Below, piece by piece: positions 41,694 through 52,500 of a stretch of DNA of 64,000 nucleotides (position 1 is its first letter; the number at the start of each line of letters is the position of its first letter). The DNA is taken from the NCBI GenBank assembly GCA_002307275.1, contig DBTX01000007.1:78765-142764 (forward strand). Direction: 5' to 3'. The notes beneath the pieces are model-generated. The model made no database searches, was not told the origin of the DNA, and saw nothing but the letters and a program-made list of their open reading frames with translations. Source of the DNA: Hungateiclostridiaceae bacterium UBA1305 (GTDB lineage: Bacteria; Bacillota; Clostridia; Acetivibrionales; DTU013). A program made the position numbers and the translations under genes.

Positions 41694-42590
41694 TTACTCC
41701 TTATACAAAATATTATTTGCAACATATTTAGGCATTACAAACCTGGCAGTCATCAATGGGTCAACGATCTGGCATATCTGCGCATTTCCAACGGCGCTCA
41801 TCAGCATTACCACCTCTGATAATGGAAGGCAGAGCCTGTCTGCAAGAAGTCCTGCCATATCCAATGCAGCCTGCTTTACCGCATCTTCCAACCTCTTTGC
41901 CGAAGCTATGGTGGTAAAATAATCTGTGTTTTCCAGAACAGGGTTTTTCAAGGATACCCCTTTTAAAACCTCAAGTTTGACTCTTGCATTCCCGGATACC
42001 TCTACTCCGGTCACGCCTATTTCACCGTCCCCCATCGCCGCGTGCAGGTCTCCGATGGCAAAGAGAGCGCCTTCTACAAACACCGGAAAGTAAAGGATTG
42101 CTCCGGCCGTAACCATTTGATTATCCATATTCCCCCCATGCGGCCCCGGCGTCCCGCAGCCAATCGCTTTAGCTTCGGGCGCCACACCTATAACACCTAT
42201 CATCGGCGTTACAGGTAAAGAAATTTCAGAATTGAACTGGACAAATCCATCCTGAATAGGCATGAGCTTGAATTTTAAACCGTCCAGCATATCCCCCAGT
42301 ACTCCCATTCCTTTTCCGACACTCATGATGCCCCTGTCTGAAATTCTGATTCTTTCTACAGTCACCTTAAGTACATCTCCAGGTACTGCTCCTTCGATAT
42401 AAACCGGTCCCGTTGCAGGGTTTATGCGTTCCCAGTCCAATGCTTCAAGTCTGTCGTCCACGCTTTGAAGCTGATTTGCAAAGCAGTCCAGCGTCTCCAT
42501 TTCAACAGATGCACCGGACTGCACAACCAATGCCGGAGCATTGTCTTTTGAAAAAGCAAATATGTGTTTGCCCGAAATCTTATGATCCAT
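41694..42590 (-). CDS. Acetamidase/formamidase family protein
   Basis: A 298-residue FmdA/AmdA-family hydrolase, close to the family's length. Markers are NPATGPVYIEGAVPGDVL, GVIGVAPEAKAIGCGTPGPH with GGNMDN, FAIGDLHAAMGDGEI and EVSGNARVKLEV. The family hydrolyses short amides to acid and ammonia in the cytoplasm. It is 16 bp after the GH94 gene and clearly co-transcribed with the glycan genes. Whether it acts on free acetamide or on an amide of the imported substrate is not visible. Confidence 0.92.
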   Translation of the reverse strand: MDHKISGKHIFAFSKDNAPALVVQSGASVEMETLDCFANQLQSVDDRLEALDWERINPATGPVYIEGAVPGDVLKVTVERIRISDRGIMSVGKGMGVLGDMLDGLKFKLMPIQDGFVQFNSEISLPVTPMIGVIGVAPEAKAIGCGTPGPHGGNMDNQMVTAGAILYFPVFVEGALFAIGDLHAAMGDGEIGVTGVEVSGNARVKLEVLKGVSLKNPVLENTDYFTTIASAKRLEDAVKQAALDMAGLLADRLCLPLSEVVMLMSAVGNAQICQIVDPLMTARFVMPKYVANNILYKE

Positions 42591-42606
42591 ATATATACCT
42601 CATTTC

Positions 42607-44940
42607 CTATAGCTCTGCGATTACTTCTACCGTTTTTTTGCCCTTGAAATAGTCTACAGGCACCTTATGCCCGTCAATAATGGCTCTGTCTACAATTAAT
42701 TTTTCAATTCTGCCAGTTTTTCCAGCCTTATTTTTTATTGATATTTTAAAGTGCGTCCCTCTGAATATCCGTTCAACCTCCACATTATCCCATTCTGCAG
42801 GAATGCAGGGATCTATGATAAGTCCATCGTAATCAGGTCTTATTCCGGCAATATACTGAGAGACTGCGAAGAACATCCATGAGACAGTCCCTGTAAGCCA
42901 TGAATTGTTTGCAATTCCGGGATTCGCATGCTGAATGCTGTTCATGCTCTGACAATAAACATACGGCTCTACCATGCAGAGCTCGGCTATGTCATTTCTC
43001 TTCGGCGGGAGAATGTTTTTATAGTATTCAAATGCATACTCGTTTCTTCGCATCATTGTTTCGGCAATAATAGCCCAAGTGTTTGTGTGATTGAAGATTC
43101 CGCCGTTTTCACCCCAGCCTGCCGGATTCCAGAAATACAGCTTTTGCTCCGGATCGAACCTGCTGGTTGCCGGATAATTTGCCATTACGCCAGAATCGGT
43201 ATTCAGGTATTCTCTCACAGAATCAAGTGCGGCAGCAGCCTGCTCCTTTGAAGGTAGTCCGCTTAGAACCGCCCATGACTGAGGATTCAGGAAAATCTTA
43301 TTATATTCGTCTTCCGATGAACCATACTTCTCGCCCTTGCTGTTGAATGCCCGGATAAACCACTTGCCGTCCCAAATGCCGTCCATCTTCGACTTGCAAT
43401 AGTCATATATCCCATTCGCCCATTTCAGGTTATCCTCAAAACCGTATTGCTTATAAAGCAGAATCAATTCTTTCACTGCGTGTCCCAACTGAAAAAAAAC
43501 AAAAACGCTTTCAGCGCCCCCGTCTTTATTCATGGAAATAATGGTGTCGTTCCAGTCGCCCTTAAGCATTAATGGCATTCCATGGCTTCCCAGATGATCC
43601 ATGGTAAACTTTATCCCATTCTCCAGGTGCTCAAGGACAGTCCCTTCTCCTCCATCGTAAAATGGGACCAGCTCATTAAGGAATTGAACATCCCCGGTTT
43701 CCCTTATATATGTACAAACTGAAAAAGCCGACCAAAGGTGATCATCAGATCTTCCGCCCCCATGAGCCTTTTTTGTCGCCGGGTAGTAGACGGACATGAC
43801 GTCTCCGCGTTTATACTGGATACTGAGGAGTTCAATGATCCTTGCTTTTGCTTTATCAGGAATAGCGTGCATTACGCCAAGGACGTCCTGCATGCTGTCC
43901 CTGAATCCGATTCCGCGGTCAACCCCCCTCTCATAGAACGAAATAAATCTGGACCAGTCGAAGGTTGTTTTGCATTGGTACTGGTTCCACGTATTGAGCA
44001 TTAGATTGATGTCCCTGTCAGGTACATTGAATTTCATTCCTGACATGAATTCCGCCCACGATTGCTTTAGCTCCAGGAAATCGTTTTCTATCGCATCCAT
44101 ATTAAGAGCCTTTTTACCTTTGATACCGGCAGTTTCCTTGCATTCGGAGACTCCCAGGACAAAGACGGCCGTCTTTTCTTCACCGCCGGACAGCTTCAAC
44201 GGACAGCAAAGACCCCCACAGGCATTGTCGGAGACAATGCCTGTGTTTGAACATTCTCCCCTTTCAACAGCAATGGGATTGCTTTCCGATCTGTAATTCC
44301 CCAGATACCGATCCCTGCTGCAATCATACCCCTCGATATCAAGGCTTGTTCCGAAATATGAAAACAGAGGTTCTCCCTCGACCATCGGATCAAAAACAAT
44401 GAAATCATCCATGAACTGTGCGTCAAAGAGCTTCCGGGGCCAGTCACAGATTGTATCCCTTAAGGCTTCGTGCCAGCTGAACTCAATATAGGTAAATATC
44501 TTCAGGTTACGTTCTTCCATTGAATTATTCTTTATTTTCACAACCCAGAGCTCATAATCTTTTCCCACAGGGATAAAATACGTTGTCTCCACATTAATGC
44601 CCGAGTAGGCTCCTTTGATTTTCGTATATCCCATCCCGTGGCGACATTCATATGCATCAAGGGATTTCATCACCGGCTGCCAGGACGGAGACCAGTATTC
44701 ACCCGAATCCATGTCCCGCAAATAAATATATTTCCCCGGTCTGTCAACCGGTATATTGTTGAATCTATATCTGGTCACACGCCTGTAATTTGCATCTTTG
44801 TGAAAGCTCATCCCACCGGCGCAATTCGAAATTATCGCACTATATCCGCCGCTGCCCAGATAATTTATCCATGGCGTCGGCGTATCCGGCCTTGTGATGA
44901 CATATTCCCTTGCGGCGCTGTCAAAATACCCATAATTCAT
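42607..44940 (-). CDS. GH94 glycoside phosphorylase (cellobiose phosphorylase-like)
   Basis: A 777-residue cytoplasmic phosphorylase. The N-terminus MNYGYFDSAAREYVITRPDT and TPWINYLGSGGYSAIISN are very close in pattern to cellobiose phosphorylases, as are RRVTRYRFNNIPVDRPG and YECRHGMGYTKI. The catalytic Asp is in MLKGDWNDTI and the C-terminal region shows NNSWLTGTVSWMF. It would split a beta-linked disaccharide with phosphate to give a sugar 1-phosphate. The ATG at 44938-44940 is chosen because the frame's extension to 45015 overlaps the GH38-like gene and lacks a ribosome site. GH94 also contains chitobiose, laminaribiose and other phosphorylases, so the disaccharide is uncertain. Confidence 0.93.
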   Translation of the reverse strand: MNYGYFDSAAREYVITRPDTPTPWINYLGSGGYSAIISNCAGGMSFHKDANYRRVTRYRFNNIPVDRPGKYIYLRDMDSGEYWSPSWQPVMKSLDAYECRHGMGYTKIKGAYSGINVETTYFIPVGKDYELWVVKIKNNSMEERNLKIFTYIEFSWHEALRDTICDWPRKLFDAQFMDDFIVFDPMVEGEPLFSYFGTSLDIEGYDCSRDRYLGNYRSESNPIAVERGECSNTGIVSDNACGGLCCPLKLSGGEEKTAVFVLGVSECKETAGIKGKKALNMDAIENDFLELKQSWAEFMSGMKFNVPDRDINLMLNTWNQYQCKTTFDWSRFISFYERGVDRGIGFRDSMQDVLGVMHAIPDKAKARIIELLSIQYKRGDVMSVYYPATKKAHGGGRSDDHLWSAFSVCTYIRETGDVQFLNELVPFYDGGEGTVLEHLENGIKFTMDHLGSHGMPLMLKGDWNDTIISMNKDGGAESVFVFFQLGHAVKELILLYKQYGFEDNLKWANGIYDYCKSKMDGIWDGKWFIRAFNSKGEKYGSSEDEYNKIFLNPQSWAVLSGLPSKEQAAAALDSVREYLNTDSGVMANYPATSRFDPEQKLYFWNPAGWGENGGIFNHTNTWAIIAETMMRRNEYAFEYYKNILPPKRNDIAELCMVEPYVYCQSMNSIQHANPGIANNSWLTGTVSWMFFAVSQYIAGIRPDYDGLIIDPCIPAEWDNVEVERIFRGTHFKISIKNKAGKTGRIEKLIVDRAIIDGHKVPVDYFKGKKTVEVIAEL

Positions 44941-44980
44941 ATCTCCCTGCCCCCTGTTTCTTGAATATCCTATGTTAATT

Positions 44981-47695
44981 TCATTTATTTTTAAGATAAA
45001 ATGTGTGGATTTCAAATTGACATGTGTTAAATGTGATGCTGCTTAATCCATCCTCGTGGCTTACTGCGATCCGCTCTCTTTGTCTTTCCATCAAATCGCA
45101 TTTCCATACGGAATCCAGATTCAAATCAAAGGTGATTTTCGCCTCTCTTTCTTTGCCTTCCATTTCAATCAGCCGCAGAACAACTCCTTTTCCGTCCTCG
45201 GAAGCCTTGAACGATAAAATTGCAAAGCCTTTCAACTCTCTTGCCAGTATATCTACCGCAGTGGGCAAACCTCCCTGTTTTTCCGAAGCATCGGCATATG
45301 CGCAAACCTGTTTCATAAAAGCTTCCTCCGCAAGCCTGCCGATCCTGCCGATATTACGGCCGCCTTCATGCGGAATGAATCTGTACCTGAAGCGTAAATT
45401 TCCTCCGATCCATTGCGGGAAATTTGTCCCCCAGGTATTATTAAAGGCCTGGAACCAAACCAAAGGTCCCTTGATTTTAAAATCTCTGTCGTATTTCAGA
45501 ACACCTGGTTCATTAAAGGAAAACAGCGGCATGTCTATCGCAATAACCGCCATGCCATGTTCTTCATTACTGACGTCCATCCATTTTCCCATGCAATGCA
45601 GGTCTTTATTACAGCCGGGAAGGATATCCGTTTCCGGGTCGATAACCGCACCAAGCTTGTTTATACTGTATTGCGGGTTATCAACCGCCAGCGGAAAAAC
45701 AAAATGTCCCGATTCGATCATCGGTGTTTCGCTCTTCCCGGTAAGTTCGTAACTTATGTCAACATATTCCCTATCTTCATAAGCGATTATGCTAGTTTTA
45801 AATTCGGCGGCATTTCCATATTTCAAATGGCTTTCATCTGTAATTCCGGTAGTTATGGTAATTTTGCCCCAGTTATAGCCATTTTCGCACAGAATGTCAA
45901 ACCTGTCCGGGACAAAGCGGAGATGCGGCTGATCTTTCGGATATCCTGCCTTTCCCATGTCGTTTACCGCCCAATCGCGCAGTACGGCACAATAGTCGGC
46001 AAGATACCCGTTAAGCTCCCTGCTGCCATAAATGTCATAGACGTACTGCCCAAAGCCATGGCCGGAACTACTGTCCACCCATTCCTTCCCATTGGCCTTC
46101 TGATAGAATTTCCTGATACATCCCGACACTTTGTCGATTTCTATTCTGAAATACCGGTTTTCCAAAATGCCATCCGTATTTTCCAGCCGGGCTGTTTCCT
46201 GCTTCCTCTCCGGCAAATTGCAGCCACTGGTGCCATCCAGGATTTTAAAGGTTTTATAGCCCAATGAAGCCGTTCTGACATCAGCGGTCCTTTTACCCTC
46301 ATGGTTCAAATATATCGGGATCTTTGTATCTGTTGATATGTCCAGAAGATATCGCGTATCAAGGGGCAAAACATCTTCCAGCACAACAGATAATTCCGCC
46401 TTCCATCCCAGATTGCCGCAAATAATCAATTTATCGCCCTCAACAGCGACAGAGCCGGCTAAAGAAGCCACAACATCCTCCATCAAAACCTTCACCTGCT
46501 TTTCAGCATGATTAAGGTACTCCAGCTGCTCCTGCCATGATTCCTGAAGCTTCAGATATCCCGGATCGTTTTTTCTCAAAGAATCAAATATCTCTTTGTT
46601 ATAAAAACCGTTTTCCCAGAATTTAAAGCCGTTCCACGAAGAACCCCAATGTCTTTCCGGGAGGATTGTCGCTTTTGTATCCATCGACCAGGTATGCTCG
46701 CCAAACAAAAGAAGCTTTTCATAGCATCCGGCCATACTATTATGAATTTCCGTCTCTTTCTCTTTATCCATTGCCTTGCTCAGTCCGGCAATGTTATATA
46801 TAACCGCCATGCTCTCTATCACAGGCAATACCGATTCAAGCCTTCTAAGCCTCGAAACACCTCCGGGCGCCGAGCCTACGCCCCTGATCCAGGTATCGGC
46901 CATATCGCCTTTTACAATAGGGATATCACAACCACTTTCCAGCATTGCCGTCCCGAAGTCCTCCAGTGAACCGATAACTACTTCCACATCCGGCAGTTCC
47001 CTATTCACCCTTGCAAACATTTCTTCCAGGAAGCCGGCATTCTGCACACCCTGGTTGTCTGCTGTCTGAAGCATGGCAAGCCAGTAAGGATAGTCCCAGT
47101 CATCAGGTGGCACCAACTCAGTGCCATAATCTTTTGAGTAATATGTCAGGACCCGGCTTCCATCCGGCCCTTCCCAGAAAAACAACCTTGGCACGTCAGG
47201 CGTTGCGGCGCAGATATTACTTCCAAGGTGAATGAATTTTATTCCCGCTTTCACAAGGATGGACGGAAGCATCCAGGTATGTCCCGGAACATCGGTCATC
47301 TTGGCGTCCGATGTCCATCGGCCGTATTTTTCAGAAAGCTCTCCTGCAATATAAAGTCCTCGTATAAACTCCTCAAGTCCACAGGATTCGGTATGAGTGG
47401 TAAAGGGCAGACCATGCCATATCAGCTGACCTTCTCTTACAAGCTTCTCCGCCCTTTCCTTCAATTCCGGTTCGCGGATTTTTTCCATAGCCTTCTTTAG
47501 CGGCCAGGAAGGGACCGTCCAAATATACTTTTTCCCCTCCGGATAATTTGAAGTAGCTTCACAAACTTCGACGGCGTCCCTGATCATACTGCCGCCGTAC
47601 CATTCAAGAAGTTCTCCGGCAAGATTCGTGTATCCTATGTCAAAATGCGTTTTAAAAACTATAAATACCTTCTTTATATTAATGGCAATCATCAT
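44981..47695 (-). CDS. GH38-like alpha-mannosidase superfamily protein
   Basis: A 904-residue protein without signal peptide. Its N-terminal domain has the GH38 pattern: zinc-binding HFD in FKTHFDIGYTNLAGELLEWY, then WHGLPFTTHTES, and KMTDVPGHTWMLPSILVKAG where the Asp would be the nucleophile/zinc ligand. The long C-terminal part is beta-sandwich-like (ENRYFRIEIDKVSGCIRKFY). GH38 enzymes remove alpha-mannose; relatives in this group are also annotated as DUF5054 with unknown substrate. ATGs at 47695 and 47692 both follow AAGGAAGG. It lies 40 bp before GH94 and begins the enzyme part of the locus. An alpha-mannosidase is the first guess only. Confidence 0.85.
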   Translation of the reverse strand: MMIAINIKKVFIVFKTHFDIGYTNLAGELLEWYGGSMIRDAVEVCEATSNYPEGKKYIWTVPSWPLKKAMEKIREPELKERAEKLVREGQLIWHGLPFTTHTESCGLEEFIRGLYIAGELSEKYGRWTSDAKMTDVPGHTWMLPSILVKAGIKFIHLGSNICAATPDVPRLFFWEGPDGSRVLTYYSKDYGTELVPPDDWDYPYWLAMLQTADNQGVQNAGFLEEMFARVNRELPDVEVVIGSLEDFGTAMLESGCDIPIVKGDMADTWIRGVGSAPGGVSRLRRLESVLPVIESMAVIYNIAGLSKAMDKEKETEIHNSMAGCYEKLLLFGEHTWSMDTKATILPERHWGSSWNGFKFWENGFYNKEIFDSLRKNDPGYLKLQESWQEQLEYLNHAEKQVKVLMEDVVASLAGSVAVEGDKLIICGNLGWKAELSVVLEDVLPLDTRYLLDISTDTKIPIYLNHEGKRTADVRTASLGYKTFKILDGTSGCNLPERKQETARLENTDGILENRYFRIEIDKVSGCIRKFYQKANGKEWVDSSSGHGFGQYVYDIYGSRELNGYLADYCAVLRDWAVNDMGKAGYPKDQPHLRFVPDRFDILCENGYNWGKITITTGITDESHLKYGNAAEFKTSIIAYEDREYVDISYELTGKSETPMIESGHFVFPLAVDNPQYSINKLGAVIDPETDILPGCNKDLHCMGKWMDVSNEEHGMAVIAIDMPLFSFNEPGVLKYDRDFKIKGPLVWFQAFNNTWGTNFPQWIGGNLRFRYRFIPHEGGRNIGRIGRLAEEAFMKQVCAYADASEKQGGLPTAVDILARELKGFAILSFKASEDGKGVVLRLIEMEGKEREAKITFDLNLDSVWKCDLMERQRERIAVSHEDGLSSITFNTCQFEIHTFYLKNK

Positions 47696-47800
47696 TCCTT
47701 CCTTCAAAATCACCGATATGTTCCATTTTTACTTATGCTTCCTCTGTACTGTCTCGAATATTTTCCAGCTGAACACCTGAATTTTAAATCAGCCCGGATC

Positions 47801-47831
47801 GGGAGGGGAGGGTTTTGCCCCTGCCCCCTCC
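47801..47831. other. Very GC-rich hairpin between SLH and GH38-like genes
   Basis: GGGAGGGGAGGG (47801-47812) pairs with CCCCTGCCCCCTCC (47818-47831) with a one-base bulge and a TTTTG loop. On the minus strand it follows the SLH protein gene by 50 bp and has no T-tail, so it may be a stabilising or pausing structure. Runs of G also make quadruplex formation conceivable. The rest of the 186-bp gap shows nothing else. Confidence 0.45.
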
Positions 47832-47881
47832 TGAATTCCCCCGGCTGTCCCATAAAAACCAGCTATGCAACAGATAGGACT

Positions 47882-49558
47882 TTATCTGGCAAGCAGGTTA
47901 TACAGCAACTGTGCTGCCTGAGCCCTTGTTGAGATAACTTCGGGCATCAGATTTCTGCCGTCGCCTGAAATAATTCCACTTTCTGCAAACAATTGCATGG
48001 CATCCATGGCATAATCCGATACGGCTCCCGCATCATTAAAGTTCTTAAAACTCTTGTTTCCTTTGTTTTCCGGCAGTTCACCCAATTTGTCCAATGCACG
48101 GTATAGAATGACAAACATGTCCTGCCGGCTAATGGCAGCTTCAGGCGCATATTTGTTTTTACCTGCTCCCAATACCAGTCCAAGGCGTTTTGCCGTCCCC
48201 AGATATCCGGTATAATACTTGTCGCCTGCATCGGTAAAATTGTCCGATGTCGTTGCATCACGCTCAATACCATAGGAGTTCATGAGCATGATAAGGAAAT
48301 CCGCCCGGGTTACGTGATCTACAGGTTTGAAGCTACTGCCGCCCACACCATTTACAATGCCTCTTGCCGCTATAAATTCAACCGCCTCATTATACCAGGC
48401 GTTTATTGCGACGTCGCTGAAGCGCACTTCGTTATAACCTACCGCATATTTGGAGAAATGAGTCGTTGTAAATTTAACATTACCTGTTGAACCATCATAT
48501 TTACCCCTGACGGTTTTTAGTTTTCCCGTGCTGTCAATGTAGTAGATAACGATAGAGTTTTCTTTTTCTCCCGCTTTGAGTGTATACGGGATTACAATTT
48601 CCGCCTGACCTCCATGAAAGTCAGAAATCAGGGTTCCTCCTGCATGAATGGAAAAGTCGTAGACCGGCCTGTCACCGACCTTTTCTTGCGCCATCAAGTT
48701 CAAAGCAGCCTTCTCAACCTTTTTTACACGAATGCTTACTGCTTCTTCTGCCGATGATGAATTACAAATGGCAGCAGCCACTTTCCTGTCAAAAGTAATG
48801 GTCCAGATTCCGGCATCAATCCTTAGATCCATTTTTGAATCATCTGCCATTTGCCTGAAGACACCATTGGGGATTTCAATTCCAACCGACCTGGCACTTT
48901 CCGGAACTTCTATTTTAATTTCAACCACTGCTTTTTCTCCAATGAATTCAGCCTCCTTTGCCTTGCTTATCAAAGCTGCAATTGTATCCGCTTTTACACT
49001 GGCAGTGGCAATACCGGTTACTGCATCAGTTACGGAAGCTACAGAAGAGGACACTATTGTGATTATGCCGTCTTTCACAATAGAAGGCTCATGTGTCGGT
49101 GTCGGTGTCGGTGTCGGTGTTGACGTCGGCGTTGACGTCGGCGTTGACGTCGGCGTTGACGTTGGCGTTGACGTTGGCGTCGGCGTCGGCGTTTCTTCAC
49201 CGTCTTCAACAGGTGCACTTGTAAAGCTTTTCTCCGAATAGCCGGAATCACCGTGCAGTTCACACACCTTAACGGTATAGGAAACGCCGCTGGTCAATTT
49301 CCCCGTTTTTACGATTTTTTCGAAATAACCGTTCAATACAGTCGCATTGTCAACAGCCACCTGATTCCCGGTACTATTAAGTATGACGATCAAGACATCA
49401 GCACAGGTTGCATTTCCGGTAACTGTGATTGCCGTTTCTCCCTGATGGCTGATGTTCACCGAAGTTACCTTCGGTGAAACAGCCAGCACATTCGTACTAC
49501 ATAGGGAAAGAGTAAAAACGATAATGGCAGCAATGCTTATAATCCTTTTTCTATTCAT
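47882..49558 (-). CDS. SLH-domain surface protein
   Basis: A 558-residue exported protein starting at ATG 49556-49558 (AAGGAG upstream). A signal peptide (RKRIISIAAIIVFTLSLCST) is followed by an Ig-like module (SVNISHQGETAITVTGNATC), a Thr-Pro-Ser repeat linker at about residues 123-155, a module also found beside SLH domains (residues ~160-370), and three C-terminal SLH domains beginning FSDVAINAWYNEAVEFIAAR, with GVGGSSFKPVDHVTRADFLI. SLH domains bind pyruvylated secondary cell-wall polymer and keep the protein on the cell surface. It begins 16 bp after the 2366-residue surface protein, so the two are co-expressed. No catalytic motif is seen. Confidence 0.93.
   Translation of the reverse strand: MNRKRIISIAAIIVFTLSLCSTNVLAVSPKVTSVNISHQGETAITVTGNATCADVLIVILNSTGNQVAVDNATVLNGYFEKIVKTGKLTSGVSYTVKVCELHGDSGYSEKSFTSAPVEDGEETPTPTPTSTPTSTPTSTPTSTPTSTPTPTPTPTHEPSIVKDGIITIVSSSVASVTDAVTGIATASVKADTIAALISKAKEAEFIGEKAVVEIKIEVPESARSVGIEIPNGVFRQMADDSKMDLRIDAGIWTITFDRKVAAAICNSSSAEEAVSIRVKKVEKAALNLMAQEKVGDRPVYDFSIHAGGTLISDFHGGQAEIVIPYTLKAGEKENSIVIYYIDSTGKLKTVRGKYDGSTGNVKFTTTHFSKYAVGYNEVRFSDVAINAWYNEAVEFIAARGIVNGVGGSSFKPVDHVTRADFLIMLMNSYGIERDATTSDNFTDAGDKYYTGYLGTAKRLGLVLGAGKNKYAPEAAISRQDMFVILYRALDKLGELPENKGNKSFKNFNDAGAVSDYAMDAMQLFAESGIISGDGRNLMPEVISTRAQAAQLLYNLLAR
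49094..49193. repeat. 12-bp tandem repeats encoding a Thr-Pro/Ser linker
   Basis: Repeats of GGTGTC and GGCGTTGACGTC units encode (TPTS/TPTP)n in the SLH protein. The array is in frame with the coding sequence and separates the Ig-like module from the C-terminal modules, a typical flexible wall-spanning linker. Such arrays change length easily by slippage. Confidence 0.85.
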
Positions 49559-49574
49559 CGTATTTCTCCTTTTC

Positions 49575-52500
49575 CTATAGTCCGACAGAAATAACATTTG
49601 CCTTAACACCGGTAAACGGTTCATTCCAGTTGGGTACACCATTGACAAGATATATCCTGATCGTATCGAATGATCCTGAAGTAACTGCAATTTCTGTTGC
49701 AAAGCCGTCCCCGTTATCGGTTGCGGCATCAATCATCCAGCATGCCTGGCTGCCGTCCGGCCGCTCGCCCACTACCAGAAGCCTTGCGTCTGTCAACGCT
49801 GCAGCATACCCTTTCTGTACGGTTACCGTGAACTTTTTGAAAGCCCCGTATGTCATAACATCAGAATCCGTTAGGGTATATTTGTCTGAAACGGCAATGA
49901 CCGTCAGCCTGAAGCTTTGCGTCGCGATGGGGGCAATACCGTTGCTTGCGGTGACAGTGAAGTTATACACATTTGCCGCAACCGTTCCGGCAATGGTGAT
50001 CAGGCCTGTCGTGCCGTCTATGCTCACACCTGTCGGCGCACCGGTCAGCGAATAAATAATGGGTGCCGTGCCTGTGGCAATGACCTGGAATGTGCCTCCC
50101 ACACCACTTATGATGCTTGCGCTGCCCTCCGAGGCGATCTGCGGTGCGGCAGGCACGGGAGTGTCGGTGATTCTGGCGGCGTCAAACTTTGCGCCGGCGC
50201 TTGCCAATTCAGCAAATGCATCCGCTATGGCAGGATCAACGGAATCACTGTCGTTCATTACTGATATCGCGATGTCAACAGCCGCCTTATAAAGCTTTTT
50301 TGATCCCACTGCGTACTGTCCCAATTCCGTTCCTTCCACTGCGGCGTTATGCTTGGCGTTAGCCGCGCTTACAGCATTCTGAAGCTCCGTTAAATCAGGC
50401 TGGAATATCAGACCGAAATCGTCAAAATAAATTGCCCCGGGGCCTGGATTTGCAGGAACCCCGTTCGCTTCCTGTGTTTCCGGATAAATATAAATATTTT
50501 TAATATCCGTCAAATCGTCTTGTGAGATGCTCACATTGCCGGTGCAAAGAGTATAGGCGGTACCGTTGATTGCTGTCCCTGATGCGGAAAACAGCATATC
50601 CTTATCTCCTTTATTCGTATACTGAAGCTTTATTCCCAGCTTCAGATATCCTGTCGTACCCGCCGCAGCGCGTGCCCAGACAGAAAGTTTGTAGTTACCC
50701 GTCCCAAAACTCTTTACCATTTCGGTGATGTCCTGGACCGGACCGCACCATGCATGGGTTCTGCCCACACTGGCAAGTGATTTGCTCCCTGTATGGACAG
50801 TGTCGGAGTTGGATTGAAGCTCGCCTGTCCAAGCGGTGCCGGCTTCATTCCAGCCAGAAGTACCGTCCTCAAATCCAGGGTTTTTCAAAAGATCAAGGGC
50901 GACAAAGCTTGCATCGTCCACAATGACATCACCGGGAGACCCGAGTTCGATACAGGAGAACCGCACCTCCTGCAATTCCCCTGTCCATGTAATGTTAATA
51001 ATGCCGGAGAGCTTTGTAAACCCGTCCCCGGTGATTACCGCATCCGTGGTTTCCAGGAAGGTCGTTGCAGCACCGTCGCATTTGACGCGGACAAGTACAC
51101 GTGAATATGTCCTGTCGCCGCTTAGGGATTTTACATAAGCCTGTACATAGTATCGCCCCGGGCCGTTTGCCTTTACCTCGTCTGTCACATACTGAGAGGC
51201 TGTATACGACGCACCGTTCCCGACTAAAGCCGCACTTTCGCCCCGGTTGACATTTACATTGCCCGTGGTCGTACCAAGAGTTCCTGTCCCGTCTGAAAGG
51301 TTGACCCAACCGGCAAGACCGTTTTCAAAGCCGGGGTTTTCCAACAGTTCCACACCTTTGGTGACCATGGGCAATAGAACAATCTTGACCTTCCAGTCGT
51401 AACCACCTGTGTTCACGATTCCGTCCACAAGTACCGGCACTCCAGTAAATGTATAAGTTCCAGGTATCTGAGCATCGTACGAGGCATCGGCGCTCCAGTT
51501 GACGGACAAACTAACATTTCTTCCATCCTCCAGTGTAACGCCGGCAGTTTGGGGAAGCTTCCCGACAGCCTGCGACGCTGTTGTTCCGAACGAAACATTA
51601 ATTGACGGGACTGAAACGAGCTCAGCAATTTCGAGATTTGCTTTAACTGTGATCCTGCAGCTTGCGGTAATAAGATTCTTGTTGGATACCCCTGCTACGT
51701 TCTGGATTTTTCCGGTCACAGTGTATTCACCGGCCTGATCATTGTTGTATGTACCTTCCCAGCTCACCGGGAGCCGCATGGTCGTACTGTCGGAAAGTGT
51801 CACGTTCAGTGTCGAAGGTAGTCCAACATCAGCCTGAGCGGTTCCTGCTTTTACCGTTTTGGCAGCGACCGGTTCCACCGAGGTAATTTGTCTGCATTTA
51901 ACAAGTGTACACTCGTCAAGGTATATATTAGGCGTTGCAGCGCCATCGTTCTGGATATAGATCATAGCCTTTGTAAGCGTGCCTTCCCATTCCAAAGGAA
52001 GAATATTGGATATTTCAGCATACCCATCCGGCGTGATCTGTACGGGCCTGGCAATATAATGTGCCGGCTTTGGGTCGGGATAATAGCTGGTGCTCAAGCG
52101 GCGGTCTACAGTACTGCCGTTGTTGTATACAAGCTGGATTACCAGCGAGACATTTATAGGGACTTCTCCTGTCCCCAGCTTGGCAAATACTTTGACATAA
52201 TAGTCACCGGGTCCGTTTTCGCTGAGGATCCGTGTCAAATCATAATTCAAGCCATTATATGACTGCCTGCGGCCAGTAAGGTATACACTCCTGCCACGGT
52301 AGGCATCCGAGCCTGTAATAATATCCGCAGCCGCACCGTCCAAAGTCCATGGCGATACGTCCGTATTACTGACTTCGAAGCCCGGATTTGTGAGCAGGTT
52401 ATCTCCGCCATCCTTGTAGGATACCGCACCAATACTGGGAGAGTAGAGGTCGAACTCCTTCCCGTAGAAATCGGTATAGCCCGCATCCATCAGGCTGGAG

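Noticed and set aside
49094..49193. CRISPR-like regular repeats
   Set aside because: Repeats are 12 bp without unique spacers and encode a Thr-Pro linker in frame.
48851..49241. Plus-strand frames rich in Gly-Val repeats opposite the SLH gene
   Set aside because: They are shadows of the tandem-repeat linker on the other strand.
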